Shown piece by piece: positions 17,817 through 26,419 of a stretch of 64,000 nucleotides of DNA. Below the pieces are notes generated by a model. The model was not told the origin of the DNA. It was given only the letters and a program-made list of their open reading frames with translations, and made no database searches. Made by a program: the position numbers and the translations under genes. The stretch is from Sphingorhabdus_B arenilitoris (lineage in GTDB: Bacteria; Pseudomonadota; Alphaproteobacteria; Sphingomonadales; Sphingomonadaceae). The first letter of the stretch is position 1. The number at the start of each line of letters is the position of its first letter. The DNA is taken from positions 1 through 64,000 of the forward strand of contig NZ_JBHSDH010000013.1 in assembly GCF_042651485.1 (NCBI RefSeq), written 5' to 3'.

Positions 17817-18500
17817 ATGGCAAAAACTCCCTTTGGCGGCAAAATCTCTAACCGCAGCGTGGCTGGTAAACAGCGGGTGAAGACCGCGAAACGCCGGACG
17901 GCGCAATCGACTCGCTGGCTGGAGCGGCAATTGAACGATCCCTATGTGCAAAAAGCGCAAGCCGAGGGATATCGTAGCCGCGCAGCGTTTAAGCTAACCG
18001 AATTAAACGATAAATTCCATTTTCTGGACGGGCGTAAGGCGGTCGTCGATTTGGGCGTTGCGCCCGGTGGGTGGGCGCAGGTTGTTCGGCGGCTGCGCCC
18101 CAAAGCGGCGGTTGTCGGCATTGATTTGCTGCCCGTCGATCCGATTGAGGGCGTCACGCTGTTTGAAATGGATTTCATGGCGGATGATGCGCCCGATTTG
18201 CTGACAGACGCGCTGGGCTCTGCGCCGGACCTGATCCTATCGGATATGGCGGCCAATACAGTTGGTCACAAACAAACCGACCATTTGCGCACAATGGGCC
18301 TCGTTGAGGCGGCCGCAGATTTTGCTATTCAAACATTAATGCCCGGCGGTCATTTTGTGTCCAAATGTTTCGCCGGCGGCACTGATGGTGAATTGCTGAA
18401 ATTATTGAAAAGCAATTTCACGGTGGTCAAACATGCAAAGCCGCCCGCCAGCCGCAAGGGCAGCGTTGAATGGTATGTTGTAGCCATGGGCCGCAAATAA
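17817..18500 (+). CDS. rlmE: 23S rRNA (uridine-2'-O)-methyltransferase RlmE (FtsJ/RrmJ)
   Basis: 227 aa. Methylates the 2'-OH of U2552 (E. coli numbering) in the A loop of 23S rRNA. The K-D-K-E tetrad is visible: Lys in SRAAFKLTELNDKF, Asp in LILSDMAAN, Lys in GHFVSKCFAG, Glu in GSVEWYVVA. SAM site VVDLGVAPGGWAQV. The 40-residue basic N-terminal extension (SNRSVAGKQRVKTAKRRT) is usual for alphaproteobacterial members. Second gene of the ppx-rlmE pair. Confidence 0.96.
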   Translation: MAKTPFGGKISNRSVAGKQRVKTAKRRTAQSTRWLERQLNDPYVQKAQAEGYRSRAAFKLTELNDKFHFLDGRKAVVDLGVAPGGWAQVVRRLRPKAAVVGIDLLPVDPIEGVTLFEMDFMADDAPDLLTDALGSAPDLILSDMAANTVGHKQTDHLRTMGLVEAAADFAIQTLMPGGHFVSKCFAGGTDGELLKLLKSNFTVVKHAKPPASRKGSVEWYVVAMGRK

Positions 18501-18527
18501 CCGCTGACTTAGGGTCCGGACCCTTGA

Positions 18528-19340
18528 TCAGCTTTTACTTTCACGCGCTTTTTTGATGGCGGCATTCAGCCGGTCAAATCCTTGCGCACCTTCGATAATC
18601 TGATTGCCAATGATGAAGGTCGGGGTGCCGTTAAATCCGATTTGCTGCATCATCGCCAAGTTATTATCTAACTCCGCATTGGCCTCGGCGGAGCTGGCAA
18701 ATTTTTCGGCTGCGGCCATATCCAGGCCGACATTTTGCGCTGCTTTTCGGATGGTGGCGTCATCGGGTTTTCCAGCGGCGAACATCGCGCGGTGAAAGGC
18801 GTCATGCTTACCCTGCTTTGCCGCTGCCAATGCCCATAGCGCGGCGGTTCGGCTCGATGGTTTTAATATTGGGATTTCGCGGTAGATCAGGCGGATATTG
18901 CCATCGGATTTCAACAACTGGTCGACATCGGCCACCGTTTGCCGGCAAAAGCCGCAGTTATAATCGGTAAATTCGACAATAGTGATGTCGCCATTGGGGT
19001 TGCCCGCGACATCGCCGGCAAAGGGAGTTTTGATCGCGTCACCAACGGATTCGAGCCGCTGCGCCATTTCCCGGCTTTGCAGCACGCCGATTGCTTCGGT
19101 GATGATTTCGGGATTTTCGAGGATATAGGCCCGCACCAATGCCTCGGTTGCCTTGCGCTCAGCATCGCTCATTCCGGCAGCGGCGACCGCGTCATCGGCA
19201 TCCTTCGATGCGGCGCTGCTGTCGCTGCTCGCCGCGCTGCTCCTATTTTGATAGATGTACACGGCAAAACTGCTGATCAAAAAAACGCCGATCAGTAACA
19301 GGTAAAAGGGCAGGCGGCTCGCGTTTTTGGTTTCGGTCAT
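18528..19340 (-). CDS. ScsC/Com1-like DsbA-family thiol oxidoreductase
   Basis: 270 aa. Single N-terminal membrane helix (about residues 10-30), a Ser/Ala/Asp-rich linker, a helical segment (VRAYILENPEIITEAIGVLQ) typical of ScsC/Com1 proteins where it drives oligomerisation, then a thioredoxin fold with active site CGFC at 129-132 and cis-Pro loop NGTPTFIIG. Expected to make or isomerise disulfides in the periplasm. Its ATG overlaps the TGA of the upstream M48 protease gene, so the two are translationally coupled, suggesting joint envelope protein quality control. Confidence 0.88.
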   Translation of the reverse strand: MTETKNASRLPFYLLLIGVFLISSFAVYIYQNRSSAASSDSSAASKDADDAVAAAGMSDAERKATEALVRAYILENPEIITEAIGVLQSREMAQRLESVGDAIKTPFAGDVAGNPNGDITIVEFTDYNCGFCRQTVADVDQLLKSDGNIRLIYREIPILKPSSRTAALWALAAAKQGKHDAFHRAMFAAGKPDDATIRKAAQNVGLDMAAAEKFASSAEANAELDNNLAMMQQIGFNGTPTFIIGNQIIEGAQGFDRLNAAIKKARESKS

Positions 19341-20746
19341 GCGCGGGGATTATCGAAAGTCACCCCGCTACGCAATCGCCTCTTTCCTTGTTTTTGTAAT
19401 TGTTCCAATTGCGCCTGCGCGACCAGATTGATGTCCTGCGCGCGGATCCAGTCCGGCGTATATTCTTTCAACCCGGCCATCGCGGTTTGCGCATTGCGCA
19501 GGGCTGCGTCAGGATCACCGATCATCAGGCTTCTCTCTGCGCTGGCAAGCGCGGCCCGAGGTTCATCGCCGCGTTTTGCGTAAACCACACCCAATTGGTA
19601 CCATGCGAATGGGTTTCGGTTATCCTTAACAATCGCCGCTTTCAGCACGCGTTCGGCCTCTTCCAATCGGCTGCTATCTTCGCTCGCAATTAGGGCATGA
19701 CCAAAAATCCCGGCGATGAGCGGCTGATTGTTGGTCAGCGTTGTGGCCTGACGCAGCGGTGTGATCGCTTCGGCGGGTTTGCCGGATTCGAGCAATATCT
19801 GCCCGTAAAGCTCAAGGAAATAGGGGTCTTTAGGCGCTATCGCCAATAACGCTTGCGCTTCATCCAATGCTTTTTGCGGATAGGCCGCCTGATGCCATGC
19901 GTAGGCGCGGGCATAGCGGGCTGGGATACTTTGATCTGTTTCGGGATAGGTGCGCAAGGTGCGGTTGGGATCATCAATATAGCCGAGCAGCTTTGCCTTT
20001 ATCCGCAAGAAATCCTCTTGCCATTTCGGGTTGGGGACCGCTTCCCATGCAGGATCTTTTTGATACGTATCCTGCAATACAGAAATACGCTCGCCCGACA
20101 GCGGGTGTGTCCGGTTATAGCTATCCTCTTGCGGGATGCCGAGGCGAAATTCGAAATTCTGAAGCTTCTTAAAAAAAGCGATGGAACCTTTACCGGTAAT
20201 CCCTGCCTTCGAAAGATATTCCGCGCCAGACGCATCGGCCACACCTTCTTGACCGCGTGTATAGGCAAGCAATTTGCCCAGCGCTGCCTGTTGGCCCGCA
20301 CCCAATATCCCGGCGCCGGCTTCGCCCGATCCTGCCGCGATGGCGGCTGCCGCCAGGATCAGGCTCAATATACTAATTCCTGTGGCAGTTTTATAGCCTT
20401 CACCAAAACGCACCGCATGACCGCCAACCACATGGCCCAATTCATGTGCGATTACGCCTTGAACCTCATTAGCGCTATCGGCGGCTTCGATCAGGCCGAC
20501 ATGAATATAAACCGCCTGTCCGCCCGCGACAAAGGCATTGATCGACCGATCATTAACCAAGATAATGTCAACATTATTGGGATTGAGGCCAGCGGCGCGG
20601 ATCAATGGTTCCGATATTTCATCGAAAAAAGCTTCGGTTTCCGCATCGCGCAATATGGATTGCGCCATTGCCGGTTGAACGGACAGCACGATGAGAAGCA
20701 ACAAGGTGATTGCCGCACGCATGGCTGCAAAGAGGGGTAGGTTCAT
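19337..20746 (-). CDS. BepA-like M48 metalloprotease with TPR repeats
   Basis: 469 aa from ATG 20746 (MNLPLFAAMRAAITLLLL…AMAQ, a signal peptide). An upstream frame to 20863 runs through the rne terminator and is rejected. Zinc site HELGH at residues 101-105 and downstream Glu in GVADASGAEYLSKAG. The C-terminal half consists of TPR-type helices (PYFLELYGQILLESGKPAEAITPLRQAT…). Same architecture as E. coli BepA/YfgC, a periplasmic protease/chaperone of outer-membrane protein assembly. Other ATGs at 20758 and 20722 are possible; none has a strong ribosome site. Confidence 0.87.
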   Translation of the reverse strand: MNLPLFAAMRAAITLLLLIVLSVQPAMAQSILRDAETEAFFDEISEPLIRAAGLNPNNVDIILVNDRSINAFVAGGQAVYIHVGLIEAADSANEVQGVIAHELGHVVGGHAVRFGEGYKTATGISILSLILAAAAIAAGSGEAGAGILGAGQQAALGKLLAYTRGQEGVADASGAEYLSKAGITGKGSIAFFKKLQNFEFRLGIPQEDSYNRTHPLSGERISVLQDTYQKDPAWEAVPNPKWQEDFLRIKAKLLGYIDDPNRTLRTYPETDQSIPARYARAYAWHQAAYPQKALDEAQALLAIAPKDPYFLELYGQILLESGKPAEAITPLRQATTLTNNQPLIAGIFGHALIASEDSSRLEEAERVLKAAIVKDNRNPFAWYQLGVVYAKRGDEPRAALASAERSLMIGDPDAALRNAQTAMAGLKEYTPDWIRAQDINLVAQAQLEQLQKQGKRRLRSGVTFDNPRA

Positions 20747-20792
20747 AACGCATAACATGACGCGCCGTAGCTGAACACGCAATGAAGAAATG

Positions 20793-20829
20793 AAAAGCCC
20801 CGCCGATTGGAAAACCGGCGGGGCTTTTA
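20793..20829 (-). terminator. Rho-independent terminator of rne
   Basis: On the minus strand a nine-pair stem GCCCCGCCG/CGGCGGGGC is followed by TTTT; AAAA precedes it, so it may also work on the other strand. It begins 35 bases after the rne stop and separates rne from the M48 protease gene. Confidence 0.88.
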
Positions 20830-20863
20830 TTATGTCAAATAAGGCCTTTGGCCACAGATGCAT

Positions 20864-23560
20864 TTAACCAAATGTGCGCTGCCACCATCCGCTGCGTGAT
20901 GGTTTTTGGTCTTTGCTGTCGCTGTCATCCGAGGTTGCCGGTTCAGAGGCTGTAACGGATTCCGATGCAGCTTCAGTCTTTTTTGCCCGCGATGCGCGCT
21001 TTCTGGGAGCCGCTTTTTCGGTTGCGGATGCGCCCTCATCGGTCTCCGCAGCCGCCTTGGGTTCGGCCTTTTTGCGAGGCTTCCGCGTGGCGACCGGTTT
21101 GTCTGCGGCAACCGGTTCACCTTCTACGGCCGCTTTTGCTTTTGCTCGGCTCGGGCGCTTGGCTTTCGGCTTTTGCGCAATTTCAGCTTCCGGCTGACTG
21201 GTTTCGGCAGCTACCTCAGCGCTTTTTGCGGCGTCTGCTTTGGCCTTTGCCGGAGTGCGGCGGCGTTTCGGCTTTTCCGTCACTACTTGCTCGCCTTCAC
21301 CCGCATTGTCGGCTTCAGCAACGGCGCTGTCCACCTCAGGTGCGGCCTTCGCCCTAGGGCCGCGCCGCGAGCGTTTGGCTCTTGGCTTCTCTTCGCTGTT
21401 ATCGTCCGTGTTTGCTTCTGCTGTTTCAGCAGGTTTGCTCTCACCGTCGGCCGCAGCTTCATTTTGAGCGCCATCTTCGTCGCGATTTCGGCGGTCACGG
21501 TTGCGCCCGCCCCGTCGTCCTCGGCGGCGTTTGCGCTTATTGCCGTTTGCCTGCGTCTCGTCGCTGGCGGATTCTTGGACGTCATCGGTGCTATCGTTGA
21601 TGCCGTCTTCTTCCTCCTCATCCTCATCATCTTCGACAAGGTCGATGATTGGGGCAGGCAAATTTGGACGGTCGGGCTTTGGCCCTGAACAGCTGACCGA
21701 CATTTTTGCGCCCTCATCCTCACCATTGGGAATGATTGAGATGCTGACATGATAGCGTTCTTCGATTTCTGCGAGCTCCGCACGTTTGTTGTTGAGCACG
21801 TAAATTGTGGCTTCTTGGCTGGCTTGCAGTTGGATCTGGCTCCCATTACCGCGCGCCGCTTCATCTTCGATCAAGCGAAGGGCGGATAATGCAGAGGAGC
21901 TTTCGGTGCGGACCAATCCTGTGCCCTCGCAATGCGGGCATTCGCGGGTCGATGCCTCTAGCACGCCAGTGCGTAGGCGCTGCCGCGACATTTCCATCAA
22001 GCCAAAGCTAGAAATCCGGCCGACCTGTATCCGGGCGCGGTCATTTTTCAACGCCTCTTTCATTGCGCGTTCAACCTTACGGTTGTTCGAATGATGCTCC
22101 ATGTCGATAAAGTCGATCACGACCAATCCGGCCATATCGCGCAAACGCAATTGACGAGCGATTTCGCGGGCGGCTTCTAAATTGGTCGATAGCGCCGTTT
22201 GTTCAATGCCATGCTCTTTGGTCGATCTGCCCGAGTTAATGTCGATGGAAACGAGCGCCTCGGTCGGGTTGATGACGATATATCCACCTGATTTCAATTG
22301 CACAATCGGGTGATACATCGCGTTCAACTGATCTTCTGCGCCATAGCGCTGGAACAGCGGGACGGCATCTGCATATTGTTTCACCCGTTTTGCATGGCTG
22401 GGCATCAGCAGCTTCATGAAGTCCTTGGCCGCGCGGTAACCATCCTCGCCTTCGACAATGACTTCTCCAATGTCGCGATTGTAAATGTCCCGAATGGCTC
22501 GTTTGATCAGGTCGCTGTCGGAATGGATCAATTCGGGCGCGGACGCTCTTAATGTTTGTTCGCGGATCCCATCCCAAAGCCGGGCGAGATAATCAAAGTC
22601 CCGCTTGATCTCTGGTTTAGTCCGGGCAAGGCCCGCCGTGCGGATGATGCAGCCCATGGTGGAGGGCAGGGTCATATCCGAAATGATTGATTTCAACCTT
22701 TTACGGTCGGATGCGCTGCTGATTTTGCGGCTAATCCCGCCGCCATGAGAGGTATTGGGCATCAGCACGCAATAGCGTCCCGCCAGGCTTAAATAGGTGG
22801 TCAGAGCCGCACCTTTATTGCCGCGCTCTTCTTTCACGACTTGGACGAGCAGAACCTGACGGCGGTGAATGACGTCCTGAATTTTATAGCGGCGGCGAAT
22901 GTTCATCCGCTTTGCGCGGGCTTCATCGCTGGCCTTTGCTTTGCCCCGGCCGGGTTTGCCGCTCTTGGCATTGTTCCCTTTTCCGCCACGTCCCCGGCGA
23001 TTTCGGCCCCGGCCTCGTTCGCGGCCATTCTCACTATTTTCAGCGTCTGCCTCACCGTCTTCATTATCGCCAGCATCGTCATCATCGTCGGAATTTTCAT
23101 CATCCAACTTGGGCTCTTCGCCCTCGCTCACGTCAATCGTGTCGACACTGTCGTCATCGTCAATTTCGATGACATCGCTATCTTCGTCGCCAACGGCTTC
23201 TGACCGCATCAATTCGGCTGGCTCGTCGCCTTCCTCCTCTTCTTGCTCACGCAGCGCGGCTTCTTCGGCGGCTGCCTCTGCCTCTTCGGCAAGTAGTCGT
23301 TCGCGATCTTCCTTTGGTATTTGATAATAATCAGGGTGGATTTCGGCGAAGGCGAGGAAACCATGACGGTTGCCGCCATAATCAACGAATGCCGCCTGAA
23401 GCGACGGTTCGACCCGTGTTACTTTTGCTAGATAAATATTGCCTTTGAGCTGTTTATGCTCAGCAGATTCAAAATCAAACTCCTCAATTTTGTTCCCTGT
23501 GACGACGGCGACACGGGTCTCTTCCCGGTGCCGCGCATCGATTAACATACGCGTTGTCAT
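20864..23560 (-). CDS. rne: Ribonuclease E
   Basis: 898 aa. Single-strand-specific endoribonuclease that starts mRNA decay and matures rRNA/tRNA, and scaffolds the degradosome. The N-terminal S1 domain (residues 35-290) is interrupted by an insertion of about 130 residues that is first Asp/Glu-rich and then Arg/Gly/Lys-rich (residues 95-215). The RNase H/DNase I-like catalytic core contains Asp in VVIDFIDMEHHSNN (303/346-type metal residues) and the zinc link CPHC. The C-terminal 330 residues are disordered with alternating acidic and Lys/Arg/Ala-rich stretches, serving as RNA- and protein-binding scaffold. ATG 23560. A leader of up to 270 bp without a gene precedes it. Confidence 0.96.
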   Translation of the reverse strand: MTTRMLIDARHREETRVAVVTGNKIEEFDFESAEHKQLKGNIYLAKVTRVEPSLQAAFVDYGGNRHGFLAFAEIHPDYYQIPKEDRERLLAEEAEAAAEEAALREQEEEEGDEPAELMRSEAVGDEDSDVIEIDDDDSVDTIDVSEGEEPKLDDENSDDDDDAGDNEDGEADAENSENGRERGRGRNRRGRGGKGNNAKSGKPGRGKAKASDEARAKRMNIRRRYKIQDVIHRRQVLLVQVVKEERGNKGAALTTYLSLAGRYCVLMPNTSHGGGISRKISSASDRKRLKSIISDMTLPSTMGCIIRTAGLARTKPEIKRDFDYLARLWDGIREQTLRASAPELIHSDSDLIKRAIRDIYNRDIGEVIVEGEDGYRAAKDFMKLLMPSHAKRVKQYADAVPLFQRYGAEDQLNAMYHPIVQLKSGGYIVINPTEALVSIDINSGRSTKEHGIEQTALSTNLEAAREIARQLRLRDMAGLVVIDFIDMEHHSNNRKVERAMKEALKNDRARIQVGRISSFGLMEMSRQRLRTGVLEASTRECPHCEGTGLVRTESSSALSALRLIEDEAARGNGSQIQLQASQEATIYVLNNKRAELAEIEERYHVSISIIPNGEDEGAKMSVSCSGPKPDRPNLPAPIIDLVEDDEDEEEEDGINDSTDDVQESASDETQANGNKRKRRRGRRGGRNRDRRNRDEDGAQNEAAADGESKPAETAEANTDDNSEEKPRAKRSRRGPRAKAAPEVDSAVAEADNAGEGEQVVTEKPKRRRTPAKAKADAAKSAEVAAETSQPEAEIAQKPKAKRPSRAKAKAAVEGEPVAADKPVATRKPRKKAEPKAAAETDEGASATEKAAPRKRASRAKKTEAASESVTASEPATSDDSDSKDQKPSRSGWWQRTFG

Positions 23561-24059
23561 TTATTTTTCTCCGGATGGCGCGTGCCGCAGCCATAGACCG
23601 TAGCCTGCCATCTCTATGGTTAAGTCCGCCCGTGCCAGCTGGTAAGCCGGATGAATAATAGGGGCGGGATTGTTTTGTTATTATGAAAATTGCTTTGGCT
23701 GGACGGGCATAGCAGACGCTTTTCGCGCGTGCGTTACTTCCATACCATGCGGCGGCCCTTTGCGGGACAGCCATGGTGGAAATAATATACCTCATGCAGC
23801 TTCAACCTGTAATGCGCCGCTGCTAATATCAGATGATTAAGCGGCTTAATTCAGCAAATACATTCCTTTTGAATGCAGCTGTTACGGTGGTAGCACCGCT
23901 TATTCCTTGCGGCAAGTATATTGGGTGGATAAAAATATCACAGCAGGCGCCCCCGGACACCGTTTGGCCTTGCAATAAAAATGTTGTTTTACTGACCGTG
24001 AAAAACAATCAATGTTTCCGTTGCCTTTTCCGCCAAACTGGTTCAGCTTAGACGCTGAC
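23561..24059. other. Divergent intergenic region (rne leader and LOV-HTH promoter)
   Basis: 499 bases without a convincing gene. The half near rne is GC-rich with several short complementary GC blocks and probably forms the structured 5' untranslated region of rne. RNase E autoregulates through its leader in E. coli; whether that holds here cannot be read by eye. The half near the LOV gene is AT-richer. Short open frames present here lack ribosome sites and have random composition. Confidence 0.5.
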
Positions 24060-24689
24060 ATGACAACGGGAACACAATTGAAAAGTGGAAATCGCAAAAA
24101 TCCAATTTTGGCGTCTATCGAACATAGTCCGATAGCCACTGTCATTAGCGACCCGCGTCAAAAAAATAATCCTATCGTTGCGAGCAATAAAGCTTTTTCA
24201 GAGCTGACCGGCTATCCTGAGGAAGAGATAATCGGCCGCAATTGCAAATTTTTGGCAGGCGAGGGGACGGAGCCTTGGCTAACGGAAAAACTGCGGGAAG
24301 GCATAGCCGCACAAAAGCCGGTTCTGGTCGAGCTCCTCAATTATAAACGCGACGGCACGCCGTTCCGCAACGCGGTGTTGATCGCCCCTGCTTTTGATGA
24401 TGATGGTGTCTTGGAATATTTCATCGGATCACAGGTTGAATTGCCCGAGGACGCCGACGCTCCGTCGGTCAACCGTCATCAAAATGCCGTTGAAATTGTG
24501 AGCCACCTTTCGCCCCGGCAGAAAGAGATTTTGCAGAAAATGGCTGCTGGTTTTCGTACCAAGCAAATTGCTTATCAATTGTCATTGAGCGAAAAAACCG
24601 TGCAAATGCACCGGATGTTGCTTTTCAAAAAGCTGCAAACGTCAAACGCCGCCGATGCAGTTAGGATCGCCGTAGAGGCAGGGCTTTAG
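24060..24689 (+). CDS. LOV-HTH blue-light transcription factor (EL222-like)
   Basis: 209 aa from ATG 24060. A LOV domain (residues 15-125) carries the flavin-cysteine motif GRNCKFLAG (Cys62), the NPIVASNKAF and GTPFRNAVLIAP strands and a GSQVE end. It is joined by a helix to a LuxR-type HTH (LSPRQKEILQKMAAGFRTKQIAYQLSLSEKTVQMHR). The chain follows Erythrobacter EL222 closely, including GTEPWLTEKLREG and NYKRDGTPFRNAV. In EL222 blue light forms a Cys-FMN adduct, releases the HTH and allows dimeric DNA binding; the same is expected here. An in-frame ATG at 24012 is less likely. The stop overlaps the stop of the convergent gene. Confidence 0.93.
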   Translation: MTTGTQLKSGNRKNPILASIEHSPIATVISDPRQKNNPIVASNKAFSELTGYPEEEIIGRNCKFLAGEGTEPWLTEKLREGIAAQKPVLVELLNYKRDGTPFRNAVLIAPAFDDDGVLEYFIGSQVELPEDADAPSVNRHQNAVEIVSHLSPRQKEILQKMAAGFRTKQIAYQLSLSEKTVQMHRMLLFKKLQTSNAADAVRIAVEAGL

Positions 24690-25174
24690 GTGGTTGGCAG
24701 ATTACGCACGGCGGACCAAAGCAGAGCGCGTGAATATAGTTTGTGGAACCATAATGTTGCCGAAAATAAACGGGGAATACGGCTGCCGTTGCCTTTGGCT
24801 CGCACTATTGCTGTGCCGAAAAATAGCTTGCTGCCCTGATCCTCAGTCACCATGAACCAAGACAAGGTCATACCCTTATAGTCCCGCATAAGGAGCTGCC
24901 CTTCGCTCCGCGTTTCGACCGTCCAGGCCGAGAAATTTTCTATTTCACCATGGGCCAATAGCCGGGCCTGATGATCGGTCGAGGGCTTCGCGATCAACAA
25001 CCTCAATATCAGCCGTTCAAATTTGAATAAGCGGCTGGTGTAAAACGCCTGCACAAATTCGTTCAGAGTAACAACCGTGCTGACCTTCACATGATAACAA
25101 TCGGCATAACCGCCTTCGTCGCGATAGTGCCGGTGTAAGGCGTTATCCGGCAACATATGCGGCATCGGCATCAT
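24686..25174 (-). CDS. Hypothetical protein downstream of prfB
   Basis: 162 aa. No signal peptide. Pattern: a mixed alpha/beta small domain with many aromatic residues (GYADCYHVKVSTVVTLNEFVQAFYTSRLFKFERLILRLL…WFMVTEDQGSKLFFGTAI). It somewhat resembles DUF2867-type proteins, but I cannot assign it. It starts 12 bp after prfB and probably sits at the end of that transcript. Its TAA shares two bases with the TAG of the convergent LOV-HTH gene, so light-regulated transcription from the other side could interfere with it. Confidence 0.7.
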   Translation of the reverse strand: MMPMPHMLPDNALHRHYRDEGGYADCYHVKVSTVVTLNEFVQAFYTSRLFKFERLILRLLIAKPSTDHQARLLAHGEIENFSAWTVETRSEGQLLMRDYKGMTLSWFMVTEDQGSKLFFGTAIVRAKGNGSRIPRLFSATLWFHKLYSRALLWSAVRNLPTT

Positions 25175-25186
25175 ACACGCGGCTTG

Positions 25187-26314
25187 TTAATCGTTATCAT
25201 CCACATCGACCGCTTCGCCTGTGACTTTTTGCGCCAGCGCAGCGGCGATGAAGGGATCGAGCGAACCGTCGAGCACGTCAAAGGGCGCGGTGCTGACGAC
25301 GCCGGTGCGCAGGTCCTTCACTTGTTGATAAGGTTGCAGGACATAGCTGCGTATCTGATGCCCCCAACCAATTTCGGTTTTGGCTTCATACTCGCTGCCC
25401 GCCGCTTCTTCTCGCCTGCGTAGCTCGGCCTCATACAGCCGCGCTTTCAACATTCCCATCGCAGTGGCGCGGTTTTTATGTTGGCTGCGGTCATTTTGAC
25501 TAGCGACAACGATGCCCGTTGGTTTGTGGGTGATCCGCACTGCGCTGTCGGTGGTGTTAACATGCTGCCCGCCGGCGCCCGACGCGCGGTAGGTATCGAT
25601 TTTCAAATCGCCCTCATTAATGTCAATTTCGATATTATCGTCAATCACGGGATAGACCCAGACAGAGGAAAAACTGGTGTGCCGTTTCGCCGCGCTATCA
25701 TAGGGCGAAATGCGGACCAACCGGTGCACACCGCTTTCGGTCTTGGCATAGCCATAGGCATTTTCGCCCTTTATCTGCATCGTGGCGGTCTTAATTCCCG
25801 CTTGATCGCCCGACTGATATTCCATCATTTCGACCTTATAGCCGCGCGCCTCGGCCCAGCGCATATACATACGCTGCAACATTTCGGCCCAATCCTGGCT
25901 TTCGGTGCCGCCTGCGCCTGCGTGGATTTCGATGAAACAGTCATTGCCGTCGGCTTCACCGGACAGCAGCGCAGCAACCTTATCCTTGTCCGCCCGAATG
26001 GCGAGCTTTTCCAAATCAGCTACGCCTTCATTCGCCAGCGCCTCATCGCCCTCCATTTCGGCCAGCTCAATCAATTCCACCGTGCCGGTTTTGGCCGCGT
26101 CAATTTCGCGCACCGTTGTAATCGCGCTATCGAGGCGGCGGCGTTCGCGCATCACTTCTTCGGCCGCCTTCGGATCATCCCACAGGGTCGGATCTTCGAC
26201 CCGCGCGTTTAATTCATCTAACCGCCGGAGCGCTCGTTCCCAATCGAGCGACATGCGCACCAGATTAAGCGCGGCATCAATAGTTTGAACAAAGCCTTCT
26301 GCGTCGGCGCGCAT
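25187..26314 (-). CDS. prfB: Peptide chain release factor 2
   Basis: 375 aa. Terminates translation at UGA and UAA. Start ATG 26314 preceded by TGGAGTG. GGQ motif in ASGAGGQHVN, and the stop-codon reading motif appears as SPY (RISPYDSAAKRHTSF) where E. coli has SPF. There is no programmed +1 frameshift: the frame is continuous from the N-terminus, as expected for alphaproteobacteria. It lies downstream of DUF3137 (105 bp) and upstream of the 162-aa hypothetical gene. Confidence 0.96.
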   Translation of the reverse strand: MRADAEGFVQTIDAALNLVRMSLDWERALRRLDELNARVEDPTLWDDPKAAEEVMRERRRLDSAITTVREIDAAKTGTVELIELAEMEGDEALANEGVADLEKLAIRADKDKVAALLSGEADGNDCFIEIHAGAGGTESQDWAEMLQRMYMRWAEARGYKVEMMEYQSGDQAGIKTATMQIKGENAYGYAKTESGVHRLVRISPYDSAAKRHTSFSSVWVYPVIDDNIEIDINEGDLKIDTYRASGAGGQHVNTTDSAVRITHKPTGIVVASQNDRSQHKNRATAMGMLKARLYEAELRRREEAAGSEYEAKTEIGWGHQIRSYVLQPYQQVKDLRTGVVSTAPFDVLDGSLDPFIAAALAQKVTGEAVDVDDND

Positions 26315-26419
26315 GGAACACTCCAAATGAAAAATGAATTGCCGCGCCTTAGCGCAATGCACGCCGATGTAAAGTGACAGGCCAGCAATGAAAAGCCGGT
26401 TTTCGTGAATAATCGCGGA

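Noticed and set aside
20906..21688. 260-codon plus-strand open frame opposite the C-terminal scaffold of RNase E
   Set aside because: It is the mirror of Ala/Lys/Glu-rich low-complexity codons, with Phe/Arg/Gly/Cys-rich composition typical of antisense shadows.
23484..23795. 103-codon open frame overlapping the 5' end of rne
   Set aside because: It overlaps the start of rne in another frame and has no ribosome site or family features. More likely leader sequence.
25187..26314. Possible programmed frameshift in prfB
   Set aside because: The frame is continuous from the ATG to the stop with no internal UGA, so no frameshift is needed.
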